Positions 43,684 to 54,093 of a stretch of DNA of 64,000 nt are shown here, in pieces. The notes below the pieces were generated by a model. The model was not told the DNA's origin. It ran no database searches and saw only the letters and a program-made list of their open reading frames with translations. The stretch is from Gonatopus flavifemur. Taxonomy: Eukaryota; Arthropoda; Insecta; Hymenoptera; Dryinidae. Location: contig JAFFJZ010000029.1 in assembly GCA_018340375.1 (NCBI GenBank), positions 1,984,001 to 2,048,000 of the forward strand. The letters are read 5' to 3'. Both the position numbers and the translations under genes were made by a program. Numbering within the stretch: the stretch's first letter is position 1; every line of letters starts with the position of its first letter.

Positions 43684-43965
43684 CACAAGCCCATTGAGCT
43701 TTACACATACTAGAGTCAGCGTAGCCGTAGAAATTGCTACAAATTTTCGAGGACAACAGACAAACTAAACGATGGGCGATCTATCCTTTTTTACAACCTG
43801 TGATTGGTTGAAAACGTTGAGATGGCGTTATTGAGTGACGGCGTCTTGTCGTTTTCAACTAATCACAGATTGTAGAAAAGGACAGGTGGCTCTACCGTTT
43901 CATTGCTCTGTTGTTATCGAAAATTGTGTACCTGCGTTGAATCCAGTATATATCGAGCTCAGTAT
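43684..43965. mobile_element. Foldback module 2, related to module 1
   Basis: Begins 'agcccattgagctttacaca', ends 'ccagtatatatcgagctcag'. The inner arms 'acctgtgattggttgaaaacg' and 'cgttttcaactaatcacaga' pair. Outer sequence is shared with module 1. Confidence 0.6.
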
Positions 43966-44783
43966 ACAGGCCTAATATTCTGTCACTTCTTATGCGCAAT
44001 TTCGTTGCCGCATACATATAGTCGGTGGAAAAAGTCTGTCCACGGTTGTAACGGATATATTTTCTCGGAACGATAGTATGTAGAGACCCTGTAGATAGGG
44101 ATAGGCCAAAGAGTGACTGATTTTCTATTGATTGACGTTTGTTGGTTGTTATTCCAGCAAAACCGGAAGTGTGAGAAGGAAATTATGATAGCTTATGATG
44201 AAAGCTTTTGTGGAGGTATAAGAGGACGTAGTTTATTTTGCATCGCCCCCTCCACACCAAGACATTCCCGGTTTTGCCATTGACCTCCCTCATACTGGAG
44301 TGTGCACTGAGTGTATGATCTGTGATGTCTGCAGGGATTAGCCTGCTAGAAAGAAAAAAAGCTTGGAGAACACGATTTCCTCAAGCCGTTTATTAGCTTT
44401 ATAGCTATAGATCTCGGTACTATGTTTGTGAAGAAGTGGGACCTTTTGCTCTTTTATTATAATAATCACTTCCTTTTGTTTTCAATGTATTTACACATAG
44501 AACTGAATCTTTACAAATCACATCCTTATTTCGAAATTAAATCAGCTTCACTTCGGCCGACAAATACATGTGATCTTAGGTCGGAAACCTATGCCAACGA
44601 CCGTCGCACGTGATACCGTTAGAAGAGAGCAGAGGGAAGATGTTTTCAACCTGGATCTCTTTTTTCTTCTGATGATTTCGCGCGCGACAGTCGCTCACAT
44701 GAGTCCCCGGCCTTAGCCATTTCTTATTTTGCTGCCCTAGGTGTGTAAATAACTAATTCTCTATTGCGTCATATTGGGTGCTT
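43966..44783. other. No gene recognised; more imperfect inverted words
   Basis: Contains 'tggagtgtgcactgagtg' at 44298 and further self-complementary words at 44560-44720. No supported gene. Confidence 0.3.
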
Positions 44784-44870
44784 TCCAGATAGCGGAAGAG
44801 TCCTCGAAGAGTTCATAAAGAATGCAGAGTATTTTCACAGAACTCTTTCAGAATTCTTGCGCTATTTGGG
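44784..44870. mobile_element. 87-bp hairpin MITE, copy 2
   Basis: 'ccagatagcggaagagtcct' pairs with '...cttgcgctatttggg'. Same length and end sequence as 23074-23160, with the shared 'gaagagttcataa.gaat' interior. Confidence 0.65.
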
Positions 44871-46112
44871 TTTCAATATCCGTGCGAGTGCAATGCAAAT
44901 TTCTTGAATTTTGCAAATTCCAATGAGAAGAAAAAGGACAGGAGTATTGAAGTTTGCAAAATTTTAAAAAATTTGCATGTATGTCGGAAGCATCCATTGT
45001 GTACTTGCTAATGTTGTGATTTGAATGGTAGCAGTGGAAAAAAAAGAGAACGGGTCTCCTCGCCTTATCTTTTTTGATACTGATTTTATCGATTTAGTGC
45101 TCAATCCAGTACGTGTAGAGCTCCTTGGGTTTTGCTGAACCAGCACAGTGTCGTGGCGTGTCGGCCTATCTCTATCTAGAGGGTTTCTATATGGTACGCA
45201 AAAAGCCCGACCTGTGATCAGTTCGATTTTACCACAATTGGTTGATCGCTGGGAATGTGCGATAAGTTGATTAAAAATCACCGGTTCCCAGCCAATTACA
45301 AACAGTAAGGCTTATTACTGGTTGGGCTCTTTGCATATTACCTCTGAGCGTAGAACTTTATCAGCGTTTTTCCTTCACCTGCACTGGCTGCACTTACTGC
45401 GCACTGAATTGCATCTATTCTTTCTCATGATCATGGGTAAGAACGAGATAACAGTAGGGCAGTTCGCACCGAAAGCAACCAGTGAAAATCGTTGTATACA
45501 GTACACTGAAATGAGCGGTTATAAGGAATGGGTTTGGGGAAACTGAGAGTGAGACCAACGTATATAGAACAATGATATCTATATATATATTTCTCGATTT
45601 TGGTCGCGAAGAAAATAATACAAAAACAAATAATATAATATAATATAATATAAGAGTAGCTTCTTACCACTAGTGGTTTAGGTGTATATAGTGTGTATGA
45701 GTGTCGTGAGTGTGGGTGTGTCGTCTCGTCTTTTCGGCTGGCCGGGTCTAATAGCTGTTCGGCGGGGTCGCCGTGGAGGCACGGGTGGCCACGAGGAGGT
45801 CCTTGATCCAATGACTCGCGGAGAGTATTTCTGATGCCACGTGGTACTTGGTCGAAGAGTGAACTTCACTTTACTTATACTTTGATGGCCTCGTAGGGCG
45901 TGTGGATAGTGGTGCTTACATGTACTTTGATGGCCTCGTAGGGCGTGTGGATAATGGTGCTATCGAATAGCTAATCTGTCGAGTACCGGTAACGAACTGT
46001 CCTTTCCCGCCTGGACTCATCACTAGTCTCGCCGCTGCTGCCCCCTCTACCTCCTTGTCGGTGTCCCCTTCTATTCTCTTCGCAACGCTTACGTTACACG
46101 GTAACCCTGCAA
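44871..46112. other. Non-coding; GC-richer stretch with 45-bp tandem pair
   Basis: A (taata)n run near 45630-45655. A GC-richer block 45700-46090 contains 'tactttgatggcctcgtagg' twice, 45 bp apart (45878 and 45923). Its composition differs from neighbours and could be an LTR or a promoter region, but no pair, primer site or gene was found. Confidence 0.3.
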
Positions 46113-46346
46113 TAGGTCGAAAACATAATACACCGAATGTGCAATAGGTCGGAAATCATTTGTTCGGAACTTTGTTACTCCGAAAGTTCAATATTTCGAA
46201 GACTGTTCTTCCAGTGTAACATACAAGTAGAGGACACTTGTTATTCGTTCAATAACATTTCGGAATATTGAACTTCCGAAGTAACTAAGTTTCGAACAAA
46301 TGATTTTCGATCTATTGCTCGTTTGGTGTATTGTGTTTTCGACCTT
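46113..46346. mobile_element. Palindromic MITE 'AATAGGTCGAAAAC'
   Basis: 'ggtcgaaaacataatacacc' and 'atcatttgttcg' at left pair with 'cgaacaaatgatttt' and 'ggtgtattgtgttttcgacc' at right; ~90-bp arms. Non-coding. Confidence 0.7.
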
Positions 46347-46803
46347 TTGTGGGGTACCGAATGAGCACTCCCTTGATCAGCGTGGTCAAGGAATATAGTT
46401 TGTTGAATGAAAGAGAAACATATAAAAGCACTTGGTAGATTTTCTTTCTCTCTCTAAAATACGTGTATTGCAAAAGATATCGGATTTCGGCAAACGGTTT
46501 CTTCTCTCTGACCGGTCTATACCATGGAAAATTGAGGAAGTACGCATCCCAGTATGTGAAAACCCAAAAATTTGGAATACTTTGATTAAGTGATGTTTCC
46601 AGTGCCACGGAGTTGATTTGGAGATCTAAATAACGATCATACATACGATTTTGTGGGTTTGAATGTTCGTCCCGTTCATATAAACGATTGAAACTTCAGA
46701 AACATTAGAAAGATTTCTTTGTCAAAGATGGACGATGAAATCCTAATGGTCTTGCGCTCCCAATATTCCACGTAATCATTGCTCACGAATGAACCACGAT
46801 CCA
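46347..46803 (-). pseudogene. Unidentified coding-like fragment
   Basis: On the minus strand an ATG at 46803 opens MDRGSFVSNDYVEYWERKTI and runs about 40 codons to a stop near 46678. In an overlapping frame the sequence ERDEHSNPQNRMYDRYLDLQ continues INSVALETSLNQ, FWVFTYWDAYFLNFPWYRP and YLLQYTYFRERKK up to the MITE at 46346. Composition looks protein-like, with aromatic and charged residues and no repeats, unlike surrounding ORFs. I do not recognise the family. It could be one gene fragment with a frameshift or a short intron, cut off by the MITE. No domain, signal peptide or catalytic motif can be named. Confidence 0.35.
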
Positions 46804-47050
46804 TATTTGAATTGAACGATCAGGTGGTTTCAATAACGGATCAAAGCTTTATCACGGCCGTGCATGTTCCCGAAAAGTAAATTACATCGCGTCATGTGGA
46901 AGAACATTTCGCTGAGACGCAAATTATTGTTCGATCCTTGGAGAAAAGTATTTCTTAATCGTGTACCTTCCTCATTTCAATGCGTGAACGACACGACAAA
47001 GCTACTCTTCTTAGGCCTTCCTAATGAATGTTGTTTTCATATCATATTTC
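46804..47050 (+). other. Plus-strand ORF of uncertain status
   Basis: The frame starting at 46864 (MFPKSKLHRVMWKNISLRRK) runs about 78 codons of plausible composition before entering the minisatellite at ~47090. It lies opposite-facing to the fragment at 46347-46803. No recognised motif; coding status undecided. Confidence 0.25.
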
Positions 47051-47089
47051 GTCCTTTGACTATTCAAGTATGCCCGACTGGTAACAGTC

Positions 47090-47200
47090 GTAAATATTCG
47101 ACGGCAAAATATCGGCGACAAAATATCCGTAGACAACTTTTCCGCAGACAAAATATCCGCGGACAAACTACCCTCGGACAAAACCCCTACAAACTTCACG
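47090..47200. repeat. 'GACAAAATATCCGCG' minisatellite, left copy
   Basis: Units such as 'gacaaaatatccgtagacaa' and 'gacaaaatatccgcggacaa' repeat about every 12-22 bp. The block 47140-47200 is the inverted counterpart of 53385-53465, across the rosa-type element. Confidence 0.65.
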
Positions 47201-47215
47201 TACAAATGATATGAG

Positions 47216-47806
47216 GACAAGCATGGACATGGAATAAAAAACATATAAATCTAAAAATATATGAAAATGGAATATAGCAATGAATTAAACAAAACAAATA
47301 AATATAAACAAAACAATAAATATATCACACATCTAAAAGTGGGACAACGCATATAGAGGGGAACATATAGGGGTGGGGGTGCAGGGATGCAACCTCTGCC
47401 GGGGTCCAGAAGCGGAGCCCCTCCTGGGGTCCAGGGGCGGCACTCTTGGCCGGAGCCCTCTCCCCCCAATGAGAATGAATAACGTTCATATTCATTGTTG
47501 AATGAAATAAGAATACTCATATGTGAATGTGAAGAATAAAAACGTGAAATATATGTTAATTATATATAAATAAATCGTAAGTATGAATTTTTATGTAAGT
47601 GTGAATATGAAGATTATAAAAATGAATAAATAAGAAATATATGAAACAAAAAATATAAAAATAAAATATGAAGAAAAAGAATTAACAATAGAGAAAAAAA
47701 ATATAAAAAAATACAAATTTAAAAAAAGTGAAATGGATTAAAATGAAATGAAATAGAAGAATGGAATGAAAACACTTATACATGAATTTAAAATGAAAAA
47801 TATATA
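47216..47806. other. AT-rich low-complexity stretch
   Basis: Long runs of 'aaatat' and 'gaaataaa', with a GC-richer island at 47370-47465. No gene. Confidence 0.4.
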
Positions 47807-48302
47807 CAGGGCGTCCCATTTGAAACAGGACAGCTGAATAACTCTTCAGGGAATGAAGGGGGAAAAAAATTGTTCAGATAAAAGTTGTAGGGTTCGAAGG
47901 GGGCCATATGATGGTGACCTTGAATTTGACCTTGAGGTCAATTTTGAGCATAATTGATGGTCAAAGTATGTTTTTTCAAATGGAAAACCCTACGTTCGAC
48001 CTCAGAAATGGAAAGAGCGGAAAATTTTACGTCCGAATATGTCAACATATCAGGTCATTTAGAGGTCATATGAAGGTCAAAAAACCATTTTCTGTGGATT
48101 TTCACGGAAAAGCCTCAAACGAGTTGTTTCTCTGACCAAAGTTATCAAAGTTAAAGTGAAACCCCACGTTTCGACCTTGAATTCGACCTTGAGAACGATA
48201 ATGAATGCCAAATTTGAAACAATAATTAAAAAATTATTTATTTTTACAGTTCGTCGTTTTATAATTACAGATGGCACAAATCCGTTGACGGGTAAGACAC
48301 AC

Positions 48303-48799
48303 TTATTGCAGGAGATGTTCGAATTGACCGCCATTTACTTCAATACATAACTCCAGCCGGCGTCGAAAGTTTCCAAGAACAGACTGAAAAACTTCTGCAC
48401 GAATATTCGCAATTGCGTATCTGATGCGTTGTTGTAGATCCACAGGTGTTGTTGGTCGGTTGGTATAAACGACATTTTTTACGTAACCCCACAAATAAAA
48501 ATCTAGAAGGGTCAGATCAGGAGATCTTGCCGGCCACAGTACAAATCCACCTCGACCAATCCAACGATTGGGGAAAAGGATATTTAGATAATCCCTCACA
48601 CATCGAGCAAAGTGTGGTGGTGCACCGTCTTGCTGATACCACATCCTTTGCCTAGTTGCTAATGTCACATCTTCCATGAGAACTGGTCATTCATTCTGTA
48701 AGAACTGTAGATAATTAGGACCGTTAACAGTTCCATCAAAAAAATACGGCCCAATAACTTGATTGTCTAGAATTCCACACCAAACATTTATACTCCACC
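48303..48799 (-). pseudogene. Rosa-type transposase, C-terminal half
   Basis: Minus strand: MWYQQDGAPPHFARCVRDYL carries the second catalytic Asp and PDLTLLDFYLWGYVKNV the third, with 41 residues between. An in-frame TGA lies just before 48677 (within LQNE-stop-PVLMEDV). Ends CIEVNGGQFEHLLQ. It continues upstream to the LINE insertion at about 48800. Confidence 0.88.
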
Positions 48800-51700
48800 G
48801 ATGCCGATGCCTCCCCGTGGATGATTGCGGGTCTTCCAGGGGGATATTCATGATACCTGTCCTTGATATCCTTTTTATCCATCCCTGGTAGTATCTGCTT
48901 CCTTTACGTGGTGGGGAGGATAAGTATCTCAGAGTTGGATCTTTTTTTTTGAGTGGAATAAACTACTTAAGAGAAAGAATACAAACTGAGAGAAACGAAA
49001 TCATCCTAATGCCAGAAACATCGGCAAAAACGGAAGGACAGCAAGCGGAAACTACCTTCCTTGACATGTTTCGATACTTCCCGAGGAAATGAAACCTTTT
49101 CATAACCTGGAATATTATGTAACAAAAACAAACGAACAAATTAATGAATACATGATGGTGCTCTCTCGGGTAAAATATTCCGGAGGTAAACTAGTCTCCC
49201 GTTCGGATCCCCGGGTGGAGGCTGCTCGAGGAAGCTTCATCAGCAAAGAACGAAAACCGAAGAATAGGATAGGGAAAAGAAACAACATTCTTCGAGTCGG
49301 AGCGTGGAATGTTAGATCACTGAGGCAAGCGGGAAAAGTAGAAAATTTGAAATTAGAAATGAATAGGTTGAATATAGACGTAATGGGGATTAGCGAAATG
49401 AGATGGCCACAAGAGGGCGATTTCTGGAGTGGGGATTATAGAATAATTCATACAGGATCAAAGAACGGTCAAGCAGGTGTAGGAATTGTAATGCATAAAA
49501 GAGTAGGAAATAGAATAGAAAATTATTTGCAACATAATGAACGTATGATGATGGTTAGAATCAGAACAAAACCGGTAGACATAGTCATAGTCCAAGTATA
49601 CATGCCCACATCTGCATATTCGGAGGAAGATATTGAAAAAACGTACAAAGAAATAGAAGAAGTGATAGAATATGTGAAGGGAGAAGAGAATTTGATAGTG
49701 ATGGGGGATTGGAATGCGGTAGTAGGACAAGGAAAAGAGGACCACATAATAGGAGATTTTGCGTTAGGGAGGAGGAACGATAGAGGACAACGTTTAGTCG
49801 AATTTTGTGGAAATCATAAGATGGTTATCACCAACACTTTATTTGAAAGTCATCCAAGAAGAATCTACACTTGGAAAATGTCAGGAGATACAGCAAGATA
49901 CCAAATCGATTACATATTAGTGAAACAAAGATTTAGAAACCAAGTGAAAAACTGTAAAACTTATCCCAGTGCAGATATAGATAGTGATCATAATATGTTG
50001 ATGATGAAATGTTCTCTGAAATTCAAATCTCTGAAGAAGAAAAAGAAAATGCAGAAAAGATGGAATTTGAAGAACCTCAAGCAAAAACAAACACATGAGG
50101 CATTCGACAAAATGTTGGATGAAAAATTGGGAGATCAAAAAGAGAAAGACTTAGGAATAGAGAGATGGACAAAGATGAAGGGGAATATAAGCGAATGTGC
50201 GGATAAGACTTTGAAGAATAATGGAGTAGAACCTAAAAACTCATGGATAACGGGAGAAATTTTAGAATTGATAAATGAAAGAAGAAAATACAAGGATAAT
50301 GATAGCCAAGGAGGCCAGCAACGATACAAATCATTGGGAAATAAAATAATAAGAGAATCAAGGAAAGCAAAAGAACAGTGGTTAGAAGAGAAATGTCAGG
50401 AAATAGAAATAAGATTGCATTTAGGAAAAATAGATGAAGCATATAGGATTATTAAAAGATTTTTCGGACAAATGAAATCTAGAAGCCATAAGATTAGAAA
50501 CTCTCTAGGACGACAATTGATAAAAACGGAAGAGAAAATGGAACAGTGGATCAATCATTTGGAAGACTTGTATAGAGGAAACGATGATATAGCACTATTA
50601 GAGAAGGAGGAGGATGTAGATGAGGAAGAATTGGGAGATTCGATATTGAGATCAGAATTCGACAAGGCTTTGAAAGACTTGAAAAATAATAAAGCGCCAG
50701 GCATAGATGGCATAAGTGCGGACCTTATAAAAGCCTCCAGTGAAGGAACTCGCGACGCACTGTTTGAATTGATTAGAGATATGTACGAAAAAGGAGAAGT
50801 ACCGGAAGATTTCCAAAAGAATAAAATTGTCGCTATCCCGAAAAAACGAGGGGCAGACAAATGCGAGAACTACAGAACGATCAGTTTAACTTCACATGCT
50901 CCGAAAATACTGACCAAAATTATATACAGGAGGATGGAAAATAAAATAGAGAGTAGATTGGCAGAGGATCAGTTTGGTTTTAGAAAAAATAGGGGAACGC
51001 GAGAAGCAATCTTGGCACTCAGGGCAGGAATAGAGAAAAGGATAGCGCTGAAGAAATCTGTGTACATAGGTTTTGTAGATATACAAAAGGCTTTCGATAA
51101 TGTGGACTGGGAGAAGATGTTTGCGATCCTGAAGAAGGTGGGAATAAATTATAAAGATAGAAGAATAATATACGAATTATATAGGAATCAAAGTGCAATA
51201 ATAGACATAGAGGGTCAGGAAGGGGAAGCACAAATAAGAAGAGGGGTGAGACAAGGATGCTCATTATCGCCACTGATGTTCAATTCATATATAGAAGAAG
51301 CAATGAACGAAGTGAAGGAGGAAATTCAATCGAAATTACAGATTCAGGGAGAAAATATAAGTATGTTGAGATTCGCGGATGACATAGCTATATTGGCCAC
51401 GAGTAGTACTGAGTTAGAAAATATTCTCAACACCATGAGAACAATATTATTGGAAAACTATTGTATGAATATAAATAAAGACAAAACAAAATTCATGATG
51501 TGTACAGCAGCGGAAACAGCTAGAAGAACGAGAATCAAAATAGATACCGAGACAATTGAACAGGTGAAAGAATTCAAATATCTAGGAAGCATAATTACAG
51601 AGAACGGCAAAAGCGAAAGAGATATAAGAGCAAGAATAGCACAAGGGAAACAGGCTTTTTATCAAAAGAGACAGTTATTATGCTCAAAAAATATAAGCTT

Positions 51701-52173
51701 GGAAGTAAGGAAGAAATTCTTGAAAAGTTACGTTTGGAGCACAGCATTATATGGTTGCGAAACTTGGACAATGGGGAAAACTGATCAACGAAGACTTGAA
51801 GCTTTTGAAATGTGGTGTTATAGGAGGATGCTCAGAATAAAATGGATAGACAAAGTCAAAAATGAAGAAGTACTCGAGCAGATAAATGAAGAAAGAAATC
51901 TTTTGAAACACATCGTGAAAAGGAGAAGCAATCTTATAGGACACACATTACGGCATGAGAGTTTATTGAAAACAATATTGGAAGGGAAAATGAATGGTGA
52001 AACTGGTAAAGGTAGACCTAGAGCAAGTTATATGAAGCAAATCGTACAAGACAAGGGATGTAGTAGATATGTAGAAATTAAGCGTTTGGCGGATAATAGA
52101 CAGGGGTGGAGGGTTTCATCAAACCAGTCGTAAGACTGATTACTTCATGATGATGATGATGATGATGCCGATG
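48800..52173 (+). mobile_element. RTE-type LINE, copy 2, full length, 10-bp target duplication
   Basis: GATGCCGATG at 48800-48809 and again at 52164-52173. Starts CCTCCCCGTGG and ends (gatgat)n, the microsatellite-type 3' end known for RTE elements. 5' untranslated region 48810-49150, one ORF. The target lies in the rosa transposase gene. Confidence 0.92.
49089..52133 (+). CDS. RTE LINE polyprotein: APE endonuclease - reverse transcriptase (intact ORF)
   Basis: One open frame of 1014 codons. The start conserved with copy 1 is Met-22/23 (MMVLSRVKYSGGKLVSRSDP), so the first 21 residues may not be used. Endonuclease, residues ~65-305: GAWNVRSLRQAGK, SEMRWPQEGDFWSG, MGDWNAVVG (~205) and DIDSDHNMLMMK (~295). 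Reverse transcriptase, ~530-850: NKAPGIDGISADLIKA, EDQFGFRKNRGTREAILALR, FVDIQKAFDNVDW, RRGVRQGCSLSPLMF, and catalytic LRFADDIAILATS (~760). C-terminus has YGCETWTMGKTDQRRLEAFE, MWCYRRMLRIKW and RRSNLIGHTLRH. It nicks target DNA and primes cDNA synthesis there. No separate ORF1, as usual for RTE. All key residues look present; it may be active or recently so. Confidence 0.93.
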   Translation: MKPFHNLEYYVTKTNEQINEYMMVLSRVKYSGGKLVSRSDPRVEAARGSFISKERKPKNRIGKRNNILRVGAWNVRSLRQAGKVENLKLEMNRLNIDVMGISEMRWPQEGDFWSGDYRIIHTGSKNGQAGVGIVMHKRVGNRIENYLQHNERMMMVRIRTKPVDIVIVQVYMPTSAYSEEDIEKTYKEIEEVIEYVKGEENLIVMGDWNAVVGQGKEDHIIGDFALGRRNDRGQRLVEFCGNHKMVITNTLFESHPRRIYTWKMSGDTARYQIDYILVKQRFRNQVKNCKTYPSADIDSDHNMLMMKCSLKFKSLKKKKKMQKRWNLKNLKQKQTHEAFDKMLDEKLGDQKEKDLGIERWTKMKGNISECADKTLKNNGVEPKNSWITGEILELINERRKYKDNDSQGGQQRYKSLGNKIIRESRKAKEQWLEEKCQEIEIRLHLGKIDEAYRIIKRFFGQMKSRSHKIRNSLGRQLIKTEEKMEQWINHLEDLYRGNDDIALLEKEEDVDEEELGDSILRSEFDKALKDLKNNKAPGIDGISADLIKASSEGTRDALFELIRDMYEKGEVPEDFQKNKIVAIPKKRGADKCENYRTISLTSHAPKILTKIIYRRMENKIESRLAEDQFGFRKNRGTREAILALRAGIEKRIALKKSVYIGFVDIQKAFDNVDWEKMFAILKKVGINYKDRRIIYELYRNQSAIIDIEGQEGEAQIRRGVRQGCSLSPLMFNSYIEEAMNEVKEEIQSKLQIQGENISMLRFADDIAILATSSTELENILNTMRTILLENYCMNINKDKTKFMMCTAAETARRTRIKIDTETIEQVKEFKYLGSIITENGKSERDIRARIAQGKQAFYQKRQLLCSKNISLEVRKKFLKSYVWSTALYGCETWTMGKTDQRRLEAFEMWCYRRMLRIKWIDKVKNEEVLEQINEERNLLKHIVKRRSNLIGHTLRHESLLKTILEGKMNGETGKGRPRASYMKQIVQDKGCSRYVEIKRLADNRQGWRVSSNQS

Positions 52174-52728
52174 ATCAACTTGTTGAGTCCAGTGCGGGTT
52201 TTGCGCTGACCAATAGTGGCTATTGTGACGATTTAACAAGCCAGTACTTTGAAACGTTGATTCATCACTGAAAAGAACATATCGAAAGAAATCGGGCGCT
52301 TTGTTCAACCTCTGTAAAGCCCAATGGCAAAAGTTAACCCGATTCTGCATATCTTGTTGAGATAATTCTTGGGTCAGTGTGATGTGGTACGGATGATATT
52401 GAGCAGCTTGTAGAATTCTGTGTGCCGTGCTGCGTGGGATACCCAAATCGCGTTCAATATCGCGTAAACTAACATGAGGATTCATGTGTATTATTGCTAA
52501 AACAGCAACGCATCGAGGGTCGTTAAAGTTGAAACCTTGATTGTTTCGGCGTTGACCAATCCTTCCTTGTCGACAATTTCTTTCAACTTGGCGAATGACT
52601 TCTGGAGGAGGATGATGCTGCCGATCTTCAAACCGCTCTCTGTACAATCGTGACGCTCTTTGATACACTCCGCGACACTCACCCAAGATCATTAAAATAT
52701 CAACACATTCGTTAGGTGAATAAACCAT
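52174..52728 (-). pseudogene. Rosa-type transposase, N-terminal half
   Basis: Starts MVYSPNECVDILMILGECRG, with paired helix-turn-helix words (NPHVSLRDIERDLGIPRSTA), HITLTQELSQQDMQNRVNF and the first catalytic Asp in YVLFSDESTFQSTG. The frame is cut by the RTE LINE after NPHWTQQVDHRH; the following His run in translation is only the LINE's (gat)n tail. Together with 48303-48799 this makes a DD41D transposase. Apart from the LINE and one TGA the gene looks well preserved. Confidence 0.88.
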
Positions 52729-53269
52729 TTTGAACCCGCACTTACACCGTAAACGATGAAAACTTCTTAATGATCATTTTCGTACTGATATGAAAAATAA
52801 ACTCTGAAGGTTAGTTCTGTTTACTTTCAATTCGAGGTCGAAACGTGGGGTTTCACTTCAACTTCAATAACTTTGGTCAGAGGAACAACTCGTTCGAGGC
52901 TTTTGCGTGAAAATCCATAGAAAATGGTTTTTTGACCTTCAAATGACCTCTAAATGACCTGATATGTTAACATATTCGGACGTAAAATTTTCCGCTCTTT
53001 CCATTTCTGAGGTCGAACGTAGGGTTTTCCATTTGAAAAAACATACTTTGACTATCAATTATGCTCAAAATTGACCTCAAGGTCAAATTCAAGGTCACCA
53101 TCTTATGGCCCCCTTCGAACCCTACAACTTTTATCTGAACAATTTCTTTCCCCCTCCATTCCCTGAAGAGTTATTCAGCTGTCCTGTTTCAAATGTGACG
53201 CCCTGTATATATATATGAAAGATATGAAGGTGTAGATTTCCATTGTTAGACCAAATGTCGCTTTAGGTT

Positions 53270-53350
53270 AAATGTTCTGTAGATCAAACGTTCTTTAGAT
53301 TAAATGTCTTTTAGATCAAATGTTGTAGACTAAACGTCTTTATACCAAAC
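53270..53350. repeat. 'agatcaaacgttctt' minisatellite
   Basis: Four to five degenerate ~18-bp units (e.g. 'gtagatcaaacgttctttag', 'ttagatcaaatgttgtagac') next to the right rosa end. Non-coding. Confidence 0.6.
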
Positions 53351-53374
53351 GTCGTTAGATGAAGTCTTCGGGAA

Positions 53375-53480
53375 CCAATTTGTGCGTGAGGTTTGTGGGG
53401 GTTTTGGCCGAGGGTATTTTGTCTGCCGGTTTTTTGTTCGCGCAAAAAATAATATTTTGTCGTGTAGCCTGGACGACTAG
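53375..53480. repeat. Right counterpart of the 'GACAAAATA' minisatellite
   Basis: 'gaggtttgtgggggttttgg' and 'ccgagggtattttgtctgcc' are the complement of sequence at 47140-47200. The pair flanks the rosa element and AT-rich DNA, suggesting an older foldback or minisatellite element into which rosa inserted. Confidence 0.6.
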
Positions 53481-53481
53481 C

Positions 53482-54039
53482 ACCCTCCACTTTTCTCATA
53501 TGAATGCATAAAATTTTATGCCAATATCTTGCGAAATATCTTGAACTTCATGTCCCAAAAGCGTGGATAATTCAAATATTGGGATAGATGATTGGCATGA
53601 TATTCAAGAATCAGACAGTAATAGTAGTTATTATGAGTGTAAACAATTAGCAATTGAGATTGTGAAGCTCACAACATGAATTCCTGTTGAAATTATCCGC
53701 TGTACTGTAATTTATACATAATCTGTACATAATCATTCTATTAATTTATACCTAATTTGTTTTTTGATGTCAGTTCATGGGACATGGCAGCGCTGTGAGT
53801 CCAGTACATGTTGATGTTATGTATGAAGTTAGCTGCTATCAGTCCATACTTGTATAGTCAAAGATTTCGTCTATGTAAGAATCAGATTCTCCAGGAGTTC
53901 AACGATTATTGTGAAGACCTGGCGAAAATTTCGAACACGATGTTTTGGCAATAGTCGCCTCGAATGATGGCATACAATACCCGTGTTACGCATTTTATGC
54001 GTTCAAATTCATACAGAATCAGAATAAATTTGTATGTAA
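53482..54039. other. Probable Helitron body, non-coding
   Basis: Sequence leading to the Helitron-like 3' end at 54080. No Rep/helicase frame is seen; the 5' TC end could not be located. Confidence 0.35.
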
Positions 54040-54080
54040 CACTAATGTCGGCGCGCGCGTAGCGCGCGCTGTCCTGCTAG
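54040..54080 (+). mobile_element. Helitron-like 3' terminus (hairpin + CTAG)
   Basis: GCGCGCGCGTAGCGCGCGC forms a GC-rich hairpin, followed after 'tgtcctg' by CTAG at 54077-54080 and then T. A subterminal hairpin ~10 nt before CTRR, with insertion before T, is the established Helitron 3' signature. The 5' end and any Rep/helicase are not seen, so only the terminus is called. Confidence 0.65.
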
Positions 54081-54093
54081 TGATTATTAATTA

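Larger units (their letters stand above)
47807..53205 (-). mobile_element. Rosa-type (DD41D) element with ~0.37 kb inverted repeats, carrying an RTE LINE
   Basis: Ends CAGGGCGTCCCATTTGAAAC and, complemented, CAGGGCGTCACATTTGAAAC; TA on both sides (47805-47806, 53206-53207). Arms 47807-48179 and 52834-53205 share many 'gaccttgaggtca' words. The RTE insertion at 48810-52163 splits the minus-strand transposase. Confidence 0.88.

Noticed and set aside
45700..46090. Host promoter or CpG-like island
   Set aside because: GC-richer than neighbours with a 45-bp tandem pair, but no adjacent gene or paired LTR; function cannot be supported.
52174..52200. Poly-histidine stretch in the rosa transposase frame
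   Set aside because: It is translation of the antisense (gat)n tail of the RTE LINE, not a real protein feature.
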